Source: Lachnospiraceae bacterium (GTDB lineage Bacteria; Bacillota; Clostridia; Lachnospirales; Lachnospiraceae). From it: 64,000 nucleotides of DNA. Under the pieces are notes generated by a model. That model saw nothing but the letters and a program-made list of their open reading frames with translations, had not been told where the DNA came from and did not search any database. Shown one piece after another: positions 17,164-25,766 of this stretch. The DNA is taken from contig JAQXTA010000005.1 of assembly GCA_029219245.1 (NCBI GenBank), forward strand, positions 62,001 to 126,000. Direction: 5' to 3'. Position 1 is the first letter of the stretch. Each line of letters starts with the position of its first letter. The position numbers and the translations under genes are program-made.

Positions 17164-19536
17164 TTATTTGAATTCGGCAATTGTTACACCGGCATCACCT
17201 TCGCCGTATTCGCCTTGCCGGTAAGTTTTCACATATTTACAGCGGCGCAGATAATCCTGTACTGCCTTGCGCAGAGCACCGGTACCCTTGCCATGCACGA
17301 TGCGGACACTGGACAGATGTGCCAGATAGGCATCGTCCAGATATTTATCCAGTTCGGAGATTGCTTCATCCACCGTTTTGCCAAGCAAATTGATTTCCGG
17401 GGAAATCGAGAAAGACTTGGACATTTTCAGCTTGCCTGAATTGGTTCGCTGCAATTTATTGGTGGTTACCGTATCTTCATCGATTAGAACCAAATCATCC
17501 AAAGCTACCTGGGAACGGATAATGCCACATTGCACAAACAGCTTCCCGTTCCGGTCGGGCAGGGAACTTACAGTACCTTTTAATCCCATTGAAACGACTT
17601 TAACGGAATCCCCTAATTTGATCTGATTTGGTTTTAATACTTTGTGAGTCGGTTTCTCTGATTTTAACGATAGCTTTGCATTTTTTTCGGAAATCTTATC
17701 ACGCACCTTTTGGCGGGAATTTTCCAAGTCCTTCATAGAGGAACCGGTTCCGGCTTTCTGGAAGGTACGGATGGTTTCGTCAGCCACATCCTTGGCATTT
17801 TGCAGAATCTGTCGTGCCTCTTCATTCGCCTCCCGCAAAATACGTTCTTTTGACTGGTCAATTTTTTCCTGCTTGGATTCCAGCCGTTCCTTCAAGGTTT
17901 TAATTTCTTCTTTATAAGAAGCGATTTCCAGCCGCTCTTTTTCAATTGTAATCCGGCTGCTTTCCAAATCGGAGAGTAAATCTTCAAAGCTTTCCTTGTC
18001 TTCCGTAATATGTTTTTTGGCATCCTCAATAATATAATCCGGAAGCCCTAGCTTGGAAGAAATCGCAAAGGCATTACTTTTTCCAGGAATGCCGATTAAC
18101 AACCGGTAAGTCGGACGAAGGGTTTCCACATCAAATTCACAGCATGCATTTTCCACAAAGGAGGTAGAAAGTGCATATACCTTTAATTCGCTGTAATGGG
18201 TGGTAGCCATCGTACGGATGCCCCGGTTATGCAGATAATCCAGAATTGCAATCGCCAAAGCCGCACCCTCGGTCGGATCGGTTCCGGCACCCAGCTCGTC
18301 AAAAAGACAAAGAGAGTTGGCATCTGCCTCCTTCAGAATGGAAACAATGGATGTCATATGGGAAGAAAAGGTACTAAGATTCTGCTCAATACTCTGTTCA
18401 TCCCCAATATCGGCATAAACTTGCGTAAAAATGGATAATTCCGAGCGGTCAAGTGCCGGAATGTGCAGTCCCGCCTGTCCCATTAAGGTGAGTAGTCCGA
18501 CTGTTTTTAAGGAAACGGTTTTACCACCCGTATTCGGTCCGGTAATAACTAACAAATCAAAATCCGTACCAAGCGAAATATCAATCGGGACAACTTTCTT
18601 TTTATCTAAAAGAGGGTGCCTGCCCTGACGGATACGGATATAATGCTCGGTATTGAAAAGCGGTTTTGTGCCATTTTGCTCCATGGCAAGAGAAGCCTTA
18701 GCAAAAATAAAATCAAGTGCTGTCATGAGCTTTTGATTGTTTAACAGTGTTTCGGTGTGTTCTCCTGCCTGTGCACTCAAATCGGCAAGAATGACTTCAA
18801 TTTCTTCCTGTTCTTTCAAAGCGAGCTCTTTTAACTCATTGTTCAGTGCCACAACAGCAGCCGGTTCAATGAAGAAGGTGGAACCGGTAGAGGACTGGTC
18901 GTGTACCATACCCGGTACCTGCCCTTTATGCTCTGCTTTCACCGGAATGCAATAACGGTTATTGCGCATGGTAACAACCGCATCCTGCAGATAGGTGCGG
19001 TAAGAGCCGTTAATCATGGAAGTAAGCTGGGAATGAATTTTGTCATTCGTCAGCGTTATGCTGCGACGGATATGCTTCAAAGTAGGGCTGGCATCATCGG
19101 CAATTTCCTCTTCCGATAAAATACAGCGGCGGATTTCGTTGGCAAGTGGTGTAAGCGGTTCTAAGCCATCGAAATATTCATCCAAGGAATCGGCAGGGGT
19201 GTCATCCCTTTCATTGCGTCCATAGGCCTTGATACGATTTACATTTTCCAATAAACCGACAATTTTTAACAACTCAGAAGCCGACAAAACGCTGCCGATT
19301 TCCAGCGATTTGATACACATACCCAGATCTTTATTTCCTCCAAAAGAGGTAGAGCCTTTTTTGAAAAGACGGCTTAATGCATCGGCAGTTTCTTCCTGCG
19401 CGTGGTTGATTTCTTCTAAATCGGTCATCGGAACAAGCTCCCGACAGAGCTTTCTGCCCGGTTCCGAAGTGGCCTTTTCGGTTAATTGCTCTAAGATTTT
19501 ATGATATTCTAAAACACGTAATACTTTACTGTTCAT
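17164..19536 (-). CDS. mutS2: Endonuclease MutS2 / ribosome-collision factor
   Basis: 790 aa from the ATG at 19536, which has GAGG six bases upstream; an in-frame TTG four codons earlier is less likely. Core MutS domains, then the ATPase with Walker A GPNTGGKTVSLKT, Walker B LCLFDELGAGTDPTEG and the TTHYSELK switch, a long coiled coil (~510-620), a KOW-like segment, and a C-terminal Smr domain (INLLGKTVDEAISELD, VRIVHGKGTGALRKAVQ). It lacks the MutS mismatch-recognition domain. MutS2 has been linked to recombination suppression and, in Bacillus, to splitting collided ribosomes. Confidence 0.96.
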   Translation of the reverse strand: MNSKVLRVLEYHKILEQLTEKATSEPGRKLCRELVPMTDLEEINHAQEETADALSRLFKKGSTSFGGNKDLGMCIKSLEIGSVLSASELLKIVGLLENVNRIKAYGRNERDDTPADSLDEYFDGLEPLTPLANEIRRCILSEEEIADDASPTLKHIRRSITLTNDKIHSQLTSMINGSYRTYLQDAVVTMRNNRYCIPVKAEHKGQVPGMVHDQSSTGSTFFIEPAAVVALNNELKELALKEQEEIEVILADLSAQAGEHTETLLNNQKLMTALDFIFAKASLAMEQNGTKPLFNTEHYIRIRQGRHPLLDKKKVVPIDISLGTDFDLLVITGPNTGGKTVSLKTVGLLTLMGQAGLHIPALDRSELSIFTQVYADIGDEQSIEQNLSTFSSHMTSIVSILKEADANSLCLFDELGAGTDPTEGAALAIAILDYLHNRGIRTMATTHYSELKVYALSTSFVENACCEFDVETLRPTYRLLIGIPGKSNAFAISSKLGLPDYIIEDAKKHITEDKESFEDLLSDLESSRITIEKERLEIASYKEEIKTLKERLESKQEKIDQSKERILREANEEARQILQNAKDVADETIRTFQKAGTGSSMKDLENSRQKVRDKISEKNAKLSLKSEKPTHKVLKPNQIKLGDSVKVVSMGLKGTVSSLPDRNGKLFVQCGIIRSQVALDDLVLIDEDTVTTNKLQRTNSGKLKMSKSFSISPEINLLGKTVDEAISELDKYLDDAYLAHLSSVRIVHGKGTGALRKAVQDYLRRCKYVKTYRQGEYGEGDAGVTIAEFK

Positions 19537-19604
19537 GGGAAACCTCAATTCTGATTCGTAGCTGTTATAAGTAATCTATATGACAACATTATTTTACTAT
19601 GCGT

Positions 19605-19697
19605 CGCATCTGTCATCTCAAGCATCTGCGATTCTTTCGATGAGGGCTGTCGCCCAATTAAAATAGTCATGAATAAATCAGCCTGCAAGCAGGCAAT
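19605..19697. repeat. Direct repeat copy 1 (93 bp)
   Basis: Identical by eye over 93 bp to the copy at 19724-19816 (period 119 bp). The unit contains two small hairpins, GGGC-TGTC-GCCC and the near-palindrome GCCTGC-AA-GCAGGC, and starts with CGCATCTGTCATCTC. GCATCTGC occurs three times in the region and its inverse GCAGATGC once at 19835-19842. No transposase is present. Confidence 0.9.
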
Positions 19698-19723
19698 GTT
19701 CCTGTGCTATTAAGCATCTGCGC

Positions 19724-19816
19724 CGCATCTGTCATCTCAAGCATCTGCGATTCTTTCGATGAGGGCTGTCGCCCAATTAAAATAGTCATGAATAAATCAG
19801 CCTGCAAGCAGGCAAT
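19724..19816. repeat. Direct repeat copy 2 (93 bp)
   Basis: Second copy of the unit at 19605-19697; the copies diverge immediately after AGGCAAT at their 3' ends. The spacer between them keeps a GCATCTGC element, so the duplication may be larger and partly decayed. Confidence 0.9.
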
Positions 19817-19867
19817 TTATTCCTGTCTATTTTAGCAGATGCTCATAGAAATATCATATCATAAAGG

Positions 19868-19896
19868 TTGTAAATTTACTACGGAAAAGATATACT
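19868..19896 (+). promoter_or_regulatory. Candidate promoter of the HtrA-like gene
   Basis: TTGTAA (19868-19873), 17-bp spacer, TATACT (19891-19896). It sits 41 bp upstream of the ATG, just past the repeat block. Confidence 0.5.
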
Positions 19897-19937
19897 TAGA
19901 CGTGTGAAAGTCTGAATTGTATCAGTGAGGAATTTGT

Positions 19938-21314
19938 ATGGAAGAAAATAAGAAAGAGATGAAATCGGAAATAAATCCTGCAGACAGTGAGGTAAAAGAG
20001 CAGGCGGAGTATACGCCGTTTGTTCAGTCTGATTTTTTGCGGGAAAAAATCAAGCAGAAGCCGGTCAATAAGAAAAAGCTGTTGCGAAGAACCATTATTA
20101 CAGCCGTTATGGCAGTGGTTTTCGGTATTGTGGCATGTCTTACGTTTCTGCTTTTGGAGCCGGTAATCAATAACTGGTTGTATCCGGAGGAAGAAGCGCA
20201 ACAGGTACAGTTTCCGGAGGAAACCGTTACGGAAGAGATGAATCCGGAAGATATGCTGACCGAAGAAGCGGTGGAAGAAGAGAATGAAACGGTAGCACTG
20301 GAAGATGAACAGATTGAAGAATTACTTTCCAAGGTGCAGTTTGGCGTGGAAGAGTACAGGATGCTTTATGATGAACTGGCGGCACTTGCCAAGGATGTAG
20401 GACGTAGTCTGGTAACCGTTACCGGAGTTACTTCCGATGTAGACTGGTTTAACAATACTTATGAAAACGAAGCTACCACTTCCGGTGTGATTGTAGCAAA
20501 TAATGGGCGTGCCATTTTGATTCTTGCGAATGCAGATAATCTTCTGGATGCGGAGAGTATTGTTGTAACGTTTTGTGACCAGAAACAGGTAGAAGCAGAG
20601 TTTGTTCAAGGGGATGCCACGACAGGATTTGCAATCTTGTCGGTTCCATTGCTTTCTGTTGAAGAAGAGACAATGGATGTGATTAACATCGCAAGTCTTG
20701 GAAGCTCCAATGCGAATAATTTATTGGGTTCACCGATTATTGCTCTGGGAAGTCCACTCGGAAGCAGCAATTCTGTGTGTTACGGTGTGATTACCTCTTC
20801 CGGTACATTGATTGATCAGGCAGATTCTGCCTACAAACTTATTACAACCGATATTTATGGCAGCCGGAATGCTACCGGAGTTATTGTGAATATGAATGGA
20901 ATGGTCATTGGCATTATTGATAATTCCTACAATAGTGAAGACAGGGCGAATCTGATTTCTGCATATGGGATTTCGGAGTTGAAAAGAACCATTGAAAAAA
21001 TGTCCAATGAAGAAGCCCGCGCCTATCTGGGTGTGCATGGGACAGATGTTCCTGCAGAAGCAGCGGCAGAATCCGATATACCAATGGGTGCTTATATAAA
21101 AGAGATTGAAATGGATTCTCCGGCAATGATAGCCGGTATTCAGAGCGGTGATGTCATTATTCAATTTGGCGATACTACGGTTACATGCTATAATGAACTG
21201 CTGGATGCTCTGCATCATGCCATACCGGGCGAATTTGTGAATGTGACCATAATGAGGCAGGGAGCGGATTCTTACCGGGAGATGACAGTAGAAGTTAATC
21301 TGGGAGAACAGTAG
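19938..21314 (+). CDS. HtrA/DegP-like membrane protein with PDZ domain, catalytic triad missing
   Basis: 458 aa. Basic cytoplasmic head, one TM helix at ~52-74, an acidic Glu-rich linker (~83-130), a trypsin-like fold (~150-345) and a PDZ domain (~358-455). The fold aligns with HtrA by TTSGVIVANNGRAILI, SPIIALGSPLG and GVITSSGT, but the triad is gone: D200 stands where LTNNHVV has His, G230 where TDLAVL has Asp, and A312 in RNATGVIVN where GNSGGPLVN has Ser. It is therefore probably a non-proteolytic, PDZ-bearing scaffold or sensor outside the membrane. Domain assignment is firm; lack of activity is inferred. Confidence 0.88.
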   Translation: MEENKKEMKSEINPADSEVKEQAEYTPFVQSDFLREKIKQKPVNKKKLLRRTIITAVMAVVFGIVACLTFLLLEPVINNWLYPEEEAQQVQFPEETVTEEMNPEDMLTEEAVEEENETVALEDEQIEELLSKVQFGVEEYRMLYDELAALAKDVGRSLVTVTGVTSDVDWFNNTYENEATTSGVIVANNGRAILILANADNLLDAESIVVTFCDQKQVEAEFVQGDATTGFAILSVPLLSVEEETMDVINIASLGSSNANNLLGSPIIALGSPLGSSNSVCYGVITSSGTLIDQADSAYKLITTDIYGSRNATGVIVNMNGMVIGIIDNSYNSEDRANLISAYGISELKRTIEKMSNEEARAYLGVHGTDVPAEAAAESDIPMGAYIKEIEMDSPAMIAGIQSGDVIIQFGDTTVTCYNELLDALHHAIPGEFVNVTIMRQGADSYREMTVEVNLGEQ

Positions 21315-21345
21315 AAATTATTTTGGAAGAAAAGAGGACTTTATA

Positions 21346-22293
21346 ATGAAATATATTCAGGACTACAAAGAAGGCGACAGAGTTTTTGATATCTATTTGT
21401 GTAAACATAAGCAATCTGCTGTAACGAAAAATGGGAAACCTTATGAAAATGTAATTTTACAGGATAAGACAGGCACGCTGGATGCCAAAGTATGGGACCC
21501 GAATAATGCGGGAATTGAAGAGTTTGATGCGTTGGATTACATAGAGGTGTATGGAGAGGTCAACAGTTTTCAGGGTGCTTTGCAGGTCAATGTGAAAAGA
21601 ATCCGCTGTTGCCATGAAGGAGAATACAATCCGGCAGATTACCTTCCGGTCAGCAAGAAAAATATTGATGATATGATGAAAGAGCTGACAGGGTACATTA
21701 ACAGTATTCAGAATTCCTATTTGAAAGAACTACTACAGGCACTTTTTGTAAAGGACGAAAAGTTTGCCAAGGCATTTTGCCAGTCTTCCGCAGCCAAAAC
21801 CGTACATCATGGTTTTGTGGGCGGATTATTGGAGCATACTTTAAGTGTAACAAAGCTGTGTGATTACTATTGTACCCAGTATCCGATTTTAAAAAGAGAT
21901 TTACTGCTTAGTGCGGCAATCTGTCACGATATTGGAAAGACGAAAGAGCTTTCCCTTTTCCCGGAAAATGATTATACGGATGACGGCCAGTTTTTGGGGC
22001 ACATTGTTATGGGAGTAGAAATGGTGGGAGAAAAAATCCGCGATATCAAGGGATTTCCGACGGTTCTTGCCAACGAATTAAAGCACTGTATTCTGGCGCA
22101 CCATGGCGAGTATGAGTTTGGTTCTCCGAAAAAACCGGCGATTGTAGAAGCGATGGCACTTAATTTTGCGGATAATACGGATGCTAAGATACAGACCTTT
22201 ACCGAGCTGATGAATAACCATGCGAACGAAAACGGATGGTTGGGATTCAACCGGCTGTTTGATTCCAATGTGATTGGAACCAGAATGGAATAA
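21346..22293 (+). CDS. yhaM: 3'-5' exoribonuclease, YhaM type (OB fold + HD domain)
   Basis: 315 aa, the family length. N-terminal OB-fold nucleic-acid-binding domain (ENVILQDKTGTLDAKVWD, ~35-55), then an HD-domain nuclease with metal-ligand pair in AAICHDIGKTKEL and a second His cluster in LKHCILAHHGEYEFG. YhaM acts on RNA (and single-stranded DNA) from the 3' end with Mn or Co. It follows the HtrA-like gene by 31 bp and precedes the rRNA methyltransferase by 53 bp, giving a probable operon with RNA-related functions. Confidence 0.92.
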   Translation: MKYIQDYKEGDRVFDIYLCKHKQSAVTKNGKPYENVILQDKTGTLDAKVWDPNNAGIEEFDALDYIEVYGEVNSFQGALQVNVKRIRCCHEGEYNPADYLPVSKKNIDDMMKELTGYINSIQNSYLKELLQALFVKDEKFAKAFCQSSAAKTVHHGFVGGLLEHTLSVTKLCDYYCTQYPILKRDLLLSAAICHDIGKTKELSLFPENDYTDDGQFLGHIVMGVEMVGEKIRDIKGFPTVLANELKHCILAHHGEYEFGSPKKPAIVEAMALNFADNTDAKIQTFTELMNNHANENGWLGFNRLFDSNVIGTRME

Positions 22294-22346
22294 AAGGTTG
22301 TTGAGGATGTAAGCATAAAAATAAATTACAATATAAAGAGGCATAC

Positions 22347-23843
22347 ATGGAATTCAAAAAAAATGATCTGGTAAAAGTGGAGATAGACGATATCGGACAT
22401 GACGGAGAGGGAATCGGCAAAGTAGAAGGTTATACTCTGTTTGTCAAAGATGCGGTTATCGGTGATTGTGTTCTTGCCAGAATTACCAAAACAAAAAAGA
22501 ACTACGGATACGCCAGAGTTGAGAAGGTTGAAATGCCTTCTCCTTTTCGTGTGGAGCCAAAGTGTTCTTTTCACAGACAATGCGGCGGCTGTCAGATTCA
22601 GGCGATGAGTTATGAAAGACAACTTGTTTTCAAACAGGATAAAGTCCGAAATAATCTGATTCGTATCGGCGGATTCGAAGAAAGCTTTGTCGATTCGGTT
22701 ATGGAGCCGATTGTCGGTATGGACGAACCATGGCATTACCGGAACAAGGCGCAATATCCGGTAGGCTATGATAAAAACGGCAACCTTATAACAGGTTTTT
22801 ATGCCGGGCGGACACATGACATCATCGCGAATACAGACTGTGCGCTGGGCGCGCCGGAAAACAAATGGATTCTGGAGGCAGTGCTTTCCTACATGCAGGA
22901 AAACAACGTGACGGCTTATGATGAAAAAAGTGGAAAAGGTCTGCTTCGCCATATTTTAATTCGGACAGGCTTTGCATCCGGAGAAATTATGGTGTGCCTG
23001 GTCATCAACGGAAAGAAGTTACCGGCAGAAAGCAAGTTAATTGAGAAGATGACTGTGCTTGACTTGGGTGATTCGGAAAAGAAAATTGTCAGTATTTCAA
23101 TCAGTATCAATACCGAAAAGACCAATGTAATCATGGGAAAAGAAATTCATACCCTGTGGGGCAGAGACTATATCGAAGACAGCATCCGAATATTGGAAGC
23201 GAGGGAAGAAACCATAGAATTGGCAGCAGGAGTTATTGACTTCGAGGCAACGGGGGATGCTGTTACATTTCGGATTTCACCACTTTCTTTTTATCAGGTG
23301 AACCCGAAGCAGACCGAAAGGCTGTATAGCCTTGCTTTATCCTACGCCGGACTAACCGGAGAAGAAACAGTTTGGGATTTGTATTGTGGTATCGGAACGA
23401 TTTCTCTTTTCCTCGCAAAGAAAGCAAAGCAGGTATACGGAGTGGAAATCATTCCGCAGGCGATTGAAGATGCGAGAGAAAATGCGCGCATCAATGGCAT
23501 AACCAACGCTGCGTTTTTTGTCGGTAAGGCAGAAGAGGTCTTACCGGAGAAATATGAAAAGGAAGGTATCTATGCGGATGTCATCGTAGTCGATCCACCT
23601 CGTAAGGGCTGCGATGAAAAATGTCTGGGAACCATGCTCGCCATGCAGCCGAAACGTATCGTTTATGTAAGCTGTGATTCTGCAACGTTGGCAAGAGATT
23701 TGCAGATTTTGTCGGACGGTGGGTACGAAGTGAAAAGGGTACGATGCGTTGACCAGTTTGGGCAGAGTGTGCATGTTGAAACGGTATGTCTCTTGAGTAA
23801 ACATAGACCCGATGAATATATAGACGTAGGTGTTGTATGTTAA
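22347..23843 (+). CDS. rlmD: 23S rRNA (uracil-C5)-methyltransferase, RlmD/RlmCD type
   Basis: 498 aa. N-terminal TRAM domain (~1-58), [4Fe-4S] cysteines CSFHRQCGGC (C-x5-C-x2-C) plus a fourth Cys in NTDCALG, and a SAM-binding domain with DLYCGIGTISLFLA. The catalytic Cys and final motif are in VDPPRKGCDEK and YVSCDSATLARDLQ. Gram-positive members often methylate two uracils (RlmCD), so the exact target is open. The longer-than-usual middle segment is within family range. The C-terminus ends normally; debris follows it. Confidence 0.94.
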   Translation: MEFKKNDLVKVEIDDIGHDGEGIGKVEGYTLFVKDAVIGDCVLARITKTKKNYGYARVEKVEMPSPFRVEPKCSFHRQCGGCQIQAMSYERQLVFKQDKVRNNLIRIGGFEESFVDSVMEPIVGMDEPWHYRNKAQYPVGYDKNGNLITGFYAGRTHDIIANTDCALGAPENKWILEAVLSYMQENNVTAYDEKSGKGLLRHILIRTGFASGEIMVCLVINGKKLPAESKLIEKMTVLDLGDSEKKIVSISISINTEKTNVIMGKEIHTLWGRDYIEDSIRILEAREETIELAAGVIDFEATGDAVTFRISPLSFYQVNPKQTERLYSLALSYAGLTGEETVWDLYCGIGTISLFLAKKAKQVYGVEIIPQAIEDARENARINGITNAAFFVGKAEEVLPEKYEKEGIYADVIVVDPPRKGCDEKCLGTMLAMQPKRIVYVSCDSATLARDLQILSDGGYEVKRVRCVDQFGQSVHVETVCLLSKHRPDEYIDVGVVC

Positions 23844-24461
23844 TAAAGTTGAACATCAGACAAGAAAACAGTAAAACGAAGGGGACAGTCGGTAAAAAGA
23901 CTATTTTTTGGTGGTTTAGGGGTGCTTTTTATCGTTTCTGGGAATGACATTGCAGAGAAGGTATGAAGTGTTCAAGAATAAGCATGCAGTGAAGAAATCC
24001 GGTGTTAATTTTGACAAATAGGGTATTATTTCTTTGGCAAATTCTTATCCGTATATTAAGAAGGAGAATATAAGTTTAACATAATCCCATGACACTTTTA
24101 AGCTTGCTTTTCCAGGTTCAGAGTATGTAACAACTGTTAATGAAGATATTTTGTTTAAAAATCAAACAATTGAAAGCCTTGGAGAGATGATGGGAATTTC
24201 CGACTTTAAAGAAATGTTGAGTAGACATAAAAAAATTGTGGAAAATGAATTTAAAGAAAGAAGTGAAAGCGGACGCGCTTGGTTCAATAATGAAAAGTTT
24301 GGTGTAAGATCTGTAAGATTGACCAAGGATATATCGTTTATGATATGTACAATAATGCATAAATTATGATATAATAAAATAGGATAAACGTTTAGTGATA
24401 TATATGAATTTGAACTTCGGTATGAAGACGGAAATTATGATGAATAGGAGTGTAAATAATT
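23844..24461. pseudogene. Gene debris
   Basis: 618 bp with no intact gene. A frame open from 24085 to 24369 (readable part GSEYVTTVNEDILFKNQTIE, then ESLGEMMGISDFKEML) has no ATG or ribosome site and ends in A+T-rich sequence. The alternative frame gives IDQGYIVYDMYNNA and then, after stops, YEFELRYEDGNYDE up to 24449. This pattern fits one decayed gene with frameshifts. I do not recognise the family. Confidence 0.5.
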
Positions 24462-25013
24462 ATGGACAATCAAACATTAAAAACAATACAGGTATTCTCA
24501 AAAATAGGAAAGATACTTAGCGAGATTATTTTTATATGTAGCATTGTTGGCGCAGCCGGGTGTGCGCTCGGCATTGCTTCTTTGGCGGTCGGAGAGACGG
24601 AGGTTTTTCAGTTGGGAGGAGTGACTATTCATGGTATTATTGAAACAAGTGCAGAAACGAGTATAGGTACTAGGTATACACTTATGACGGTTGGATTGAT
24701 TCTTTGCATTGGGGAAATTTTTCTGGCTAAAATTGCTGAAAACTATTTTAAGCATGAGCTGGCCACTGGAACCCCGTTTACATTTGATGGTGCAAAAGAA
24801 ATGCTGCGTCTTGGTATTTGTGCCGTTTGTATTCCGATGGGAACAATGATTGTGGCAGAAATTGCTTATACTGTGATGAATCATTACTATGTTGATGTCG
24901 CCGATCTTCATATTGATGACTATGCATCAGTAGGACTGGGTATTGCGTTCATAGTAGTTTCGTTTATTTGTAAATATGGAGCAGAACTTCAGAGTAATAA
25001 AAAAATGGAGTAG
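24462..25013 (+). CDS. Integral membrane protein, DUF2975-like
   Basis: 183 aa with four hydrophobic segments at about 17-42, 70-90, 113-135 and 150-168. The loop ELATGTPFTFDGAKEMLRLG between helices 2 and 3 matches the PFT-x(4)-LR pattern of DUF2975 proteins. Those usually neighbour a small Xre regulator, which is not seen here. The ribosome site AGGAGTG precedes the ATG. The function is unknown. Confidence 0.72.
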   Translation: MDNQTLKTIQVFSKIGKILSEIIFICSIVGAAGCALGIASLAVGETEVFQLGGVTIHGIIETSAETSIGTRYTLMTVGLILCIGEIFLAKIAENYFKHELATGTPFTFDGAKEMLRLGICAVCIPMGTMIVAEIAYTVMNHYYVDVADLHIDDYASVGLGIAFIVVSFICKYGAELQSNKKME

Positions 25014-25087
25014 TGACAATATCATCAAAGGTTGAATTTTTGCTTACAGAGGATATGCTAGAGGAACACGCGGAGTACAGAAAATGA
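25013..25087 (+). CDS. Possible 24-codon ORF or broken N-terminus of the next gene
   Basis: A GTG overlapping the previous stop (TAGTG) opens a frame containing KVEFLLTEDMLEEHAEYRK and ending in a TGA that overlaps the next ATG (ATGA). Adding one A to the run at the junction would join it in frame to the following protein (EYRK-MIKKEIPK). It is either a coupled mini-ORF or the lost N-terminus of that protein. Confidence 0.35.
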   Translation: MTISSKVEFLLTEDMLEEHAEYRK

Positions 25088-25509
25088 TAAAAAAAGAAAT
25101 TCCCAAAATTAACACAATAAATTATGGTAATAAATGGTTAGGATTCGGTCTGTTGCTTGCAGTTGTGATTCCCGGAATTGTCTGGCTCATATTTCATGTG
25201 TTTTTATGGTGGCTTTGTGCAGCAGGTGTAGTGAGTCTTGTGGCATTTCTGATAATATTTATTCTGGAAATGTGGCAGGACAATAGCAAAATTCCATATT
25301 ATGAGCGTACGTTAAGCGAAAAGATACCATACGATTCCGAAAACCAATATGCAGTGATTCGCGTTTCTATATGTACCGGTGAAAAGGTAGCAGGTTTCAA
25401 GAATTATAATGATGCCCATTTTACGGAAGTAATGCTGATAAGAAATGTGCAAGACGAGAAGAGGTTTAAAGAAATATATGGATTGGATGAGGTAAAAGTA
25501 GAATACTAA
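25084..25509 (+). CDS. Small membrane protein of unknown function
   Basis: 141 aa. Two adjacent hydrophobic helices at about 18-36 and 38-60 (FGLLLAVVIPGIVWLIFHVF, LCAAGVVSLVAFLIIFIL), then a soluble C-terminal domain with mixed charge. No family recognised. The start has only a weak ribosome site, and the N-terminus may be lost by frameshift (see the ORF at 25013). It appears co-transcribed with the DUF2975-like gene. Confidence 0.6.
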   Translation: MIKKEIPKINTINYGNKWLGFGLLLAVVIPGIVWLIFHVFLWWLCAAGVVSLVAFLIIFILEMWQDNSKIPYYERTLSEKIPYDSENQYAVIRVSICTGEKVAGFKNYNDAHFTEVMLIRNVQDEKRFKEIYGLDEVKVEY

Positions 25510-25589
25510 TGAAGAAAAAACGTCTAAAGGGAAAAAGAGCAATATTATTGAACATACAAAAAGAACTATTGAGCAGTTATGAATAGAGC

Positions 25590-25620
25590 CTCCAAGTCTA
25601 AAAGAGATTTGGAGGTTTTA
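25590..25620 (+). terminator. Rho-independent terminator
   Basis: CCTCCAA (25590-25596) pairs with TTGGAGG (25610-25616), followed by TTTTATT. It closes the small membrane-protein pair. Confidence 0.7.
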
Positions 25621-25751
25621 TTCTGTCCAATGTATTGGGCACAAAGTGTATGATGGATGACTATGTAAATTGGCATGGTACGGAGGAAGTAAAAGACCTG
25701 ATTAATATCACGTTCAGTCTGAAAGGTCTTTTGCGTATCAAGGATTTTTAG
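25614..25751 (+). pseudogene. C-terminal fragment of an unidentified gene
   Basis: An open frame without a start codon or ribosome site encodes KCMMDDYVNWHGTEEVKDL and then NITFSLKGLLRIKDF before its stop. Sequence texture is protein-like, but no family is recognised. It is abutted by the terminator and by the reverse-strand LacI gene. Confidence 0.35.
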
Positions 25752-25766
25752 TAATGAGTACTAGCT

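Larger units (their letters stand above)
19537..19937. other. Intergenic region with duplicated repeat, between divergent mutS2 and htrA-like genes
   Basis: 401 bp without a gene. It holds the two repeat copies listed separately (19605-19697 and 19724-19816) and the forward promoter at 19868-19896. No ORF with a ribosome site was seen. The mutS2 promoter must lie in the first part, but no convincing reverse-strand -35/-10 pair was found. Confidence 0.7.

Noticed and set aside
19605-19816. CRISPR array
   Set aside because: Only two copies with a 93-bp unit and a ~26-bp gap, no further repeats and no cas genes.
24151-24369. 72-residue protein starting at a TTG
   Set aside because: No ribosome site, frame continues upstream without a start, and a neighbouring frame reads better at the 3' end; treated as debris.
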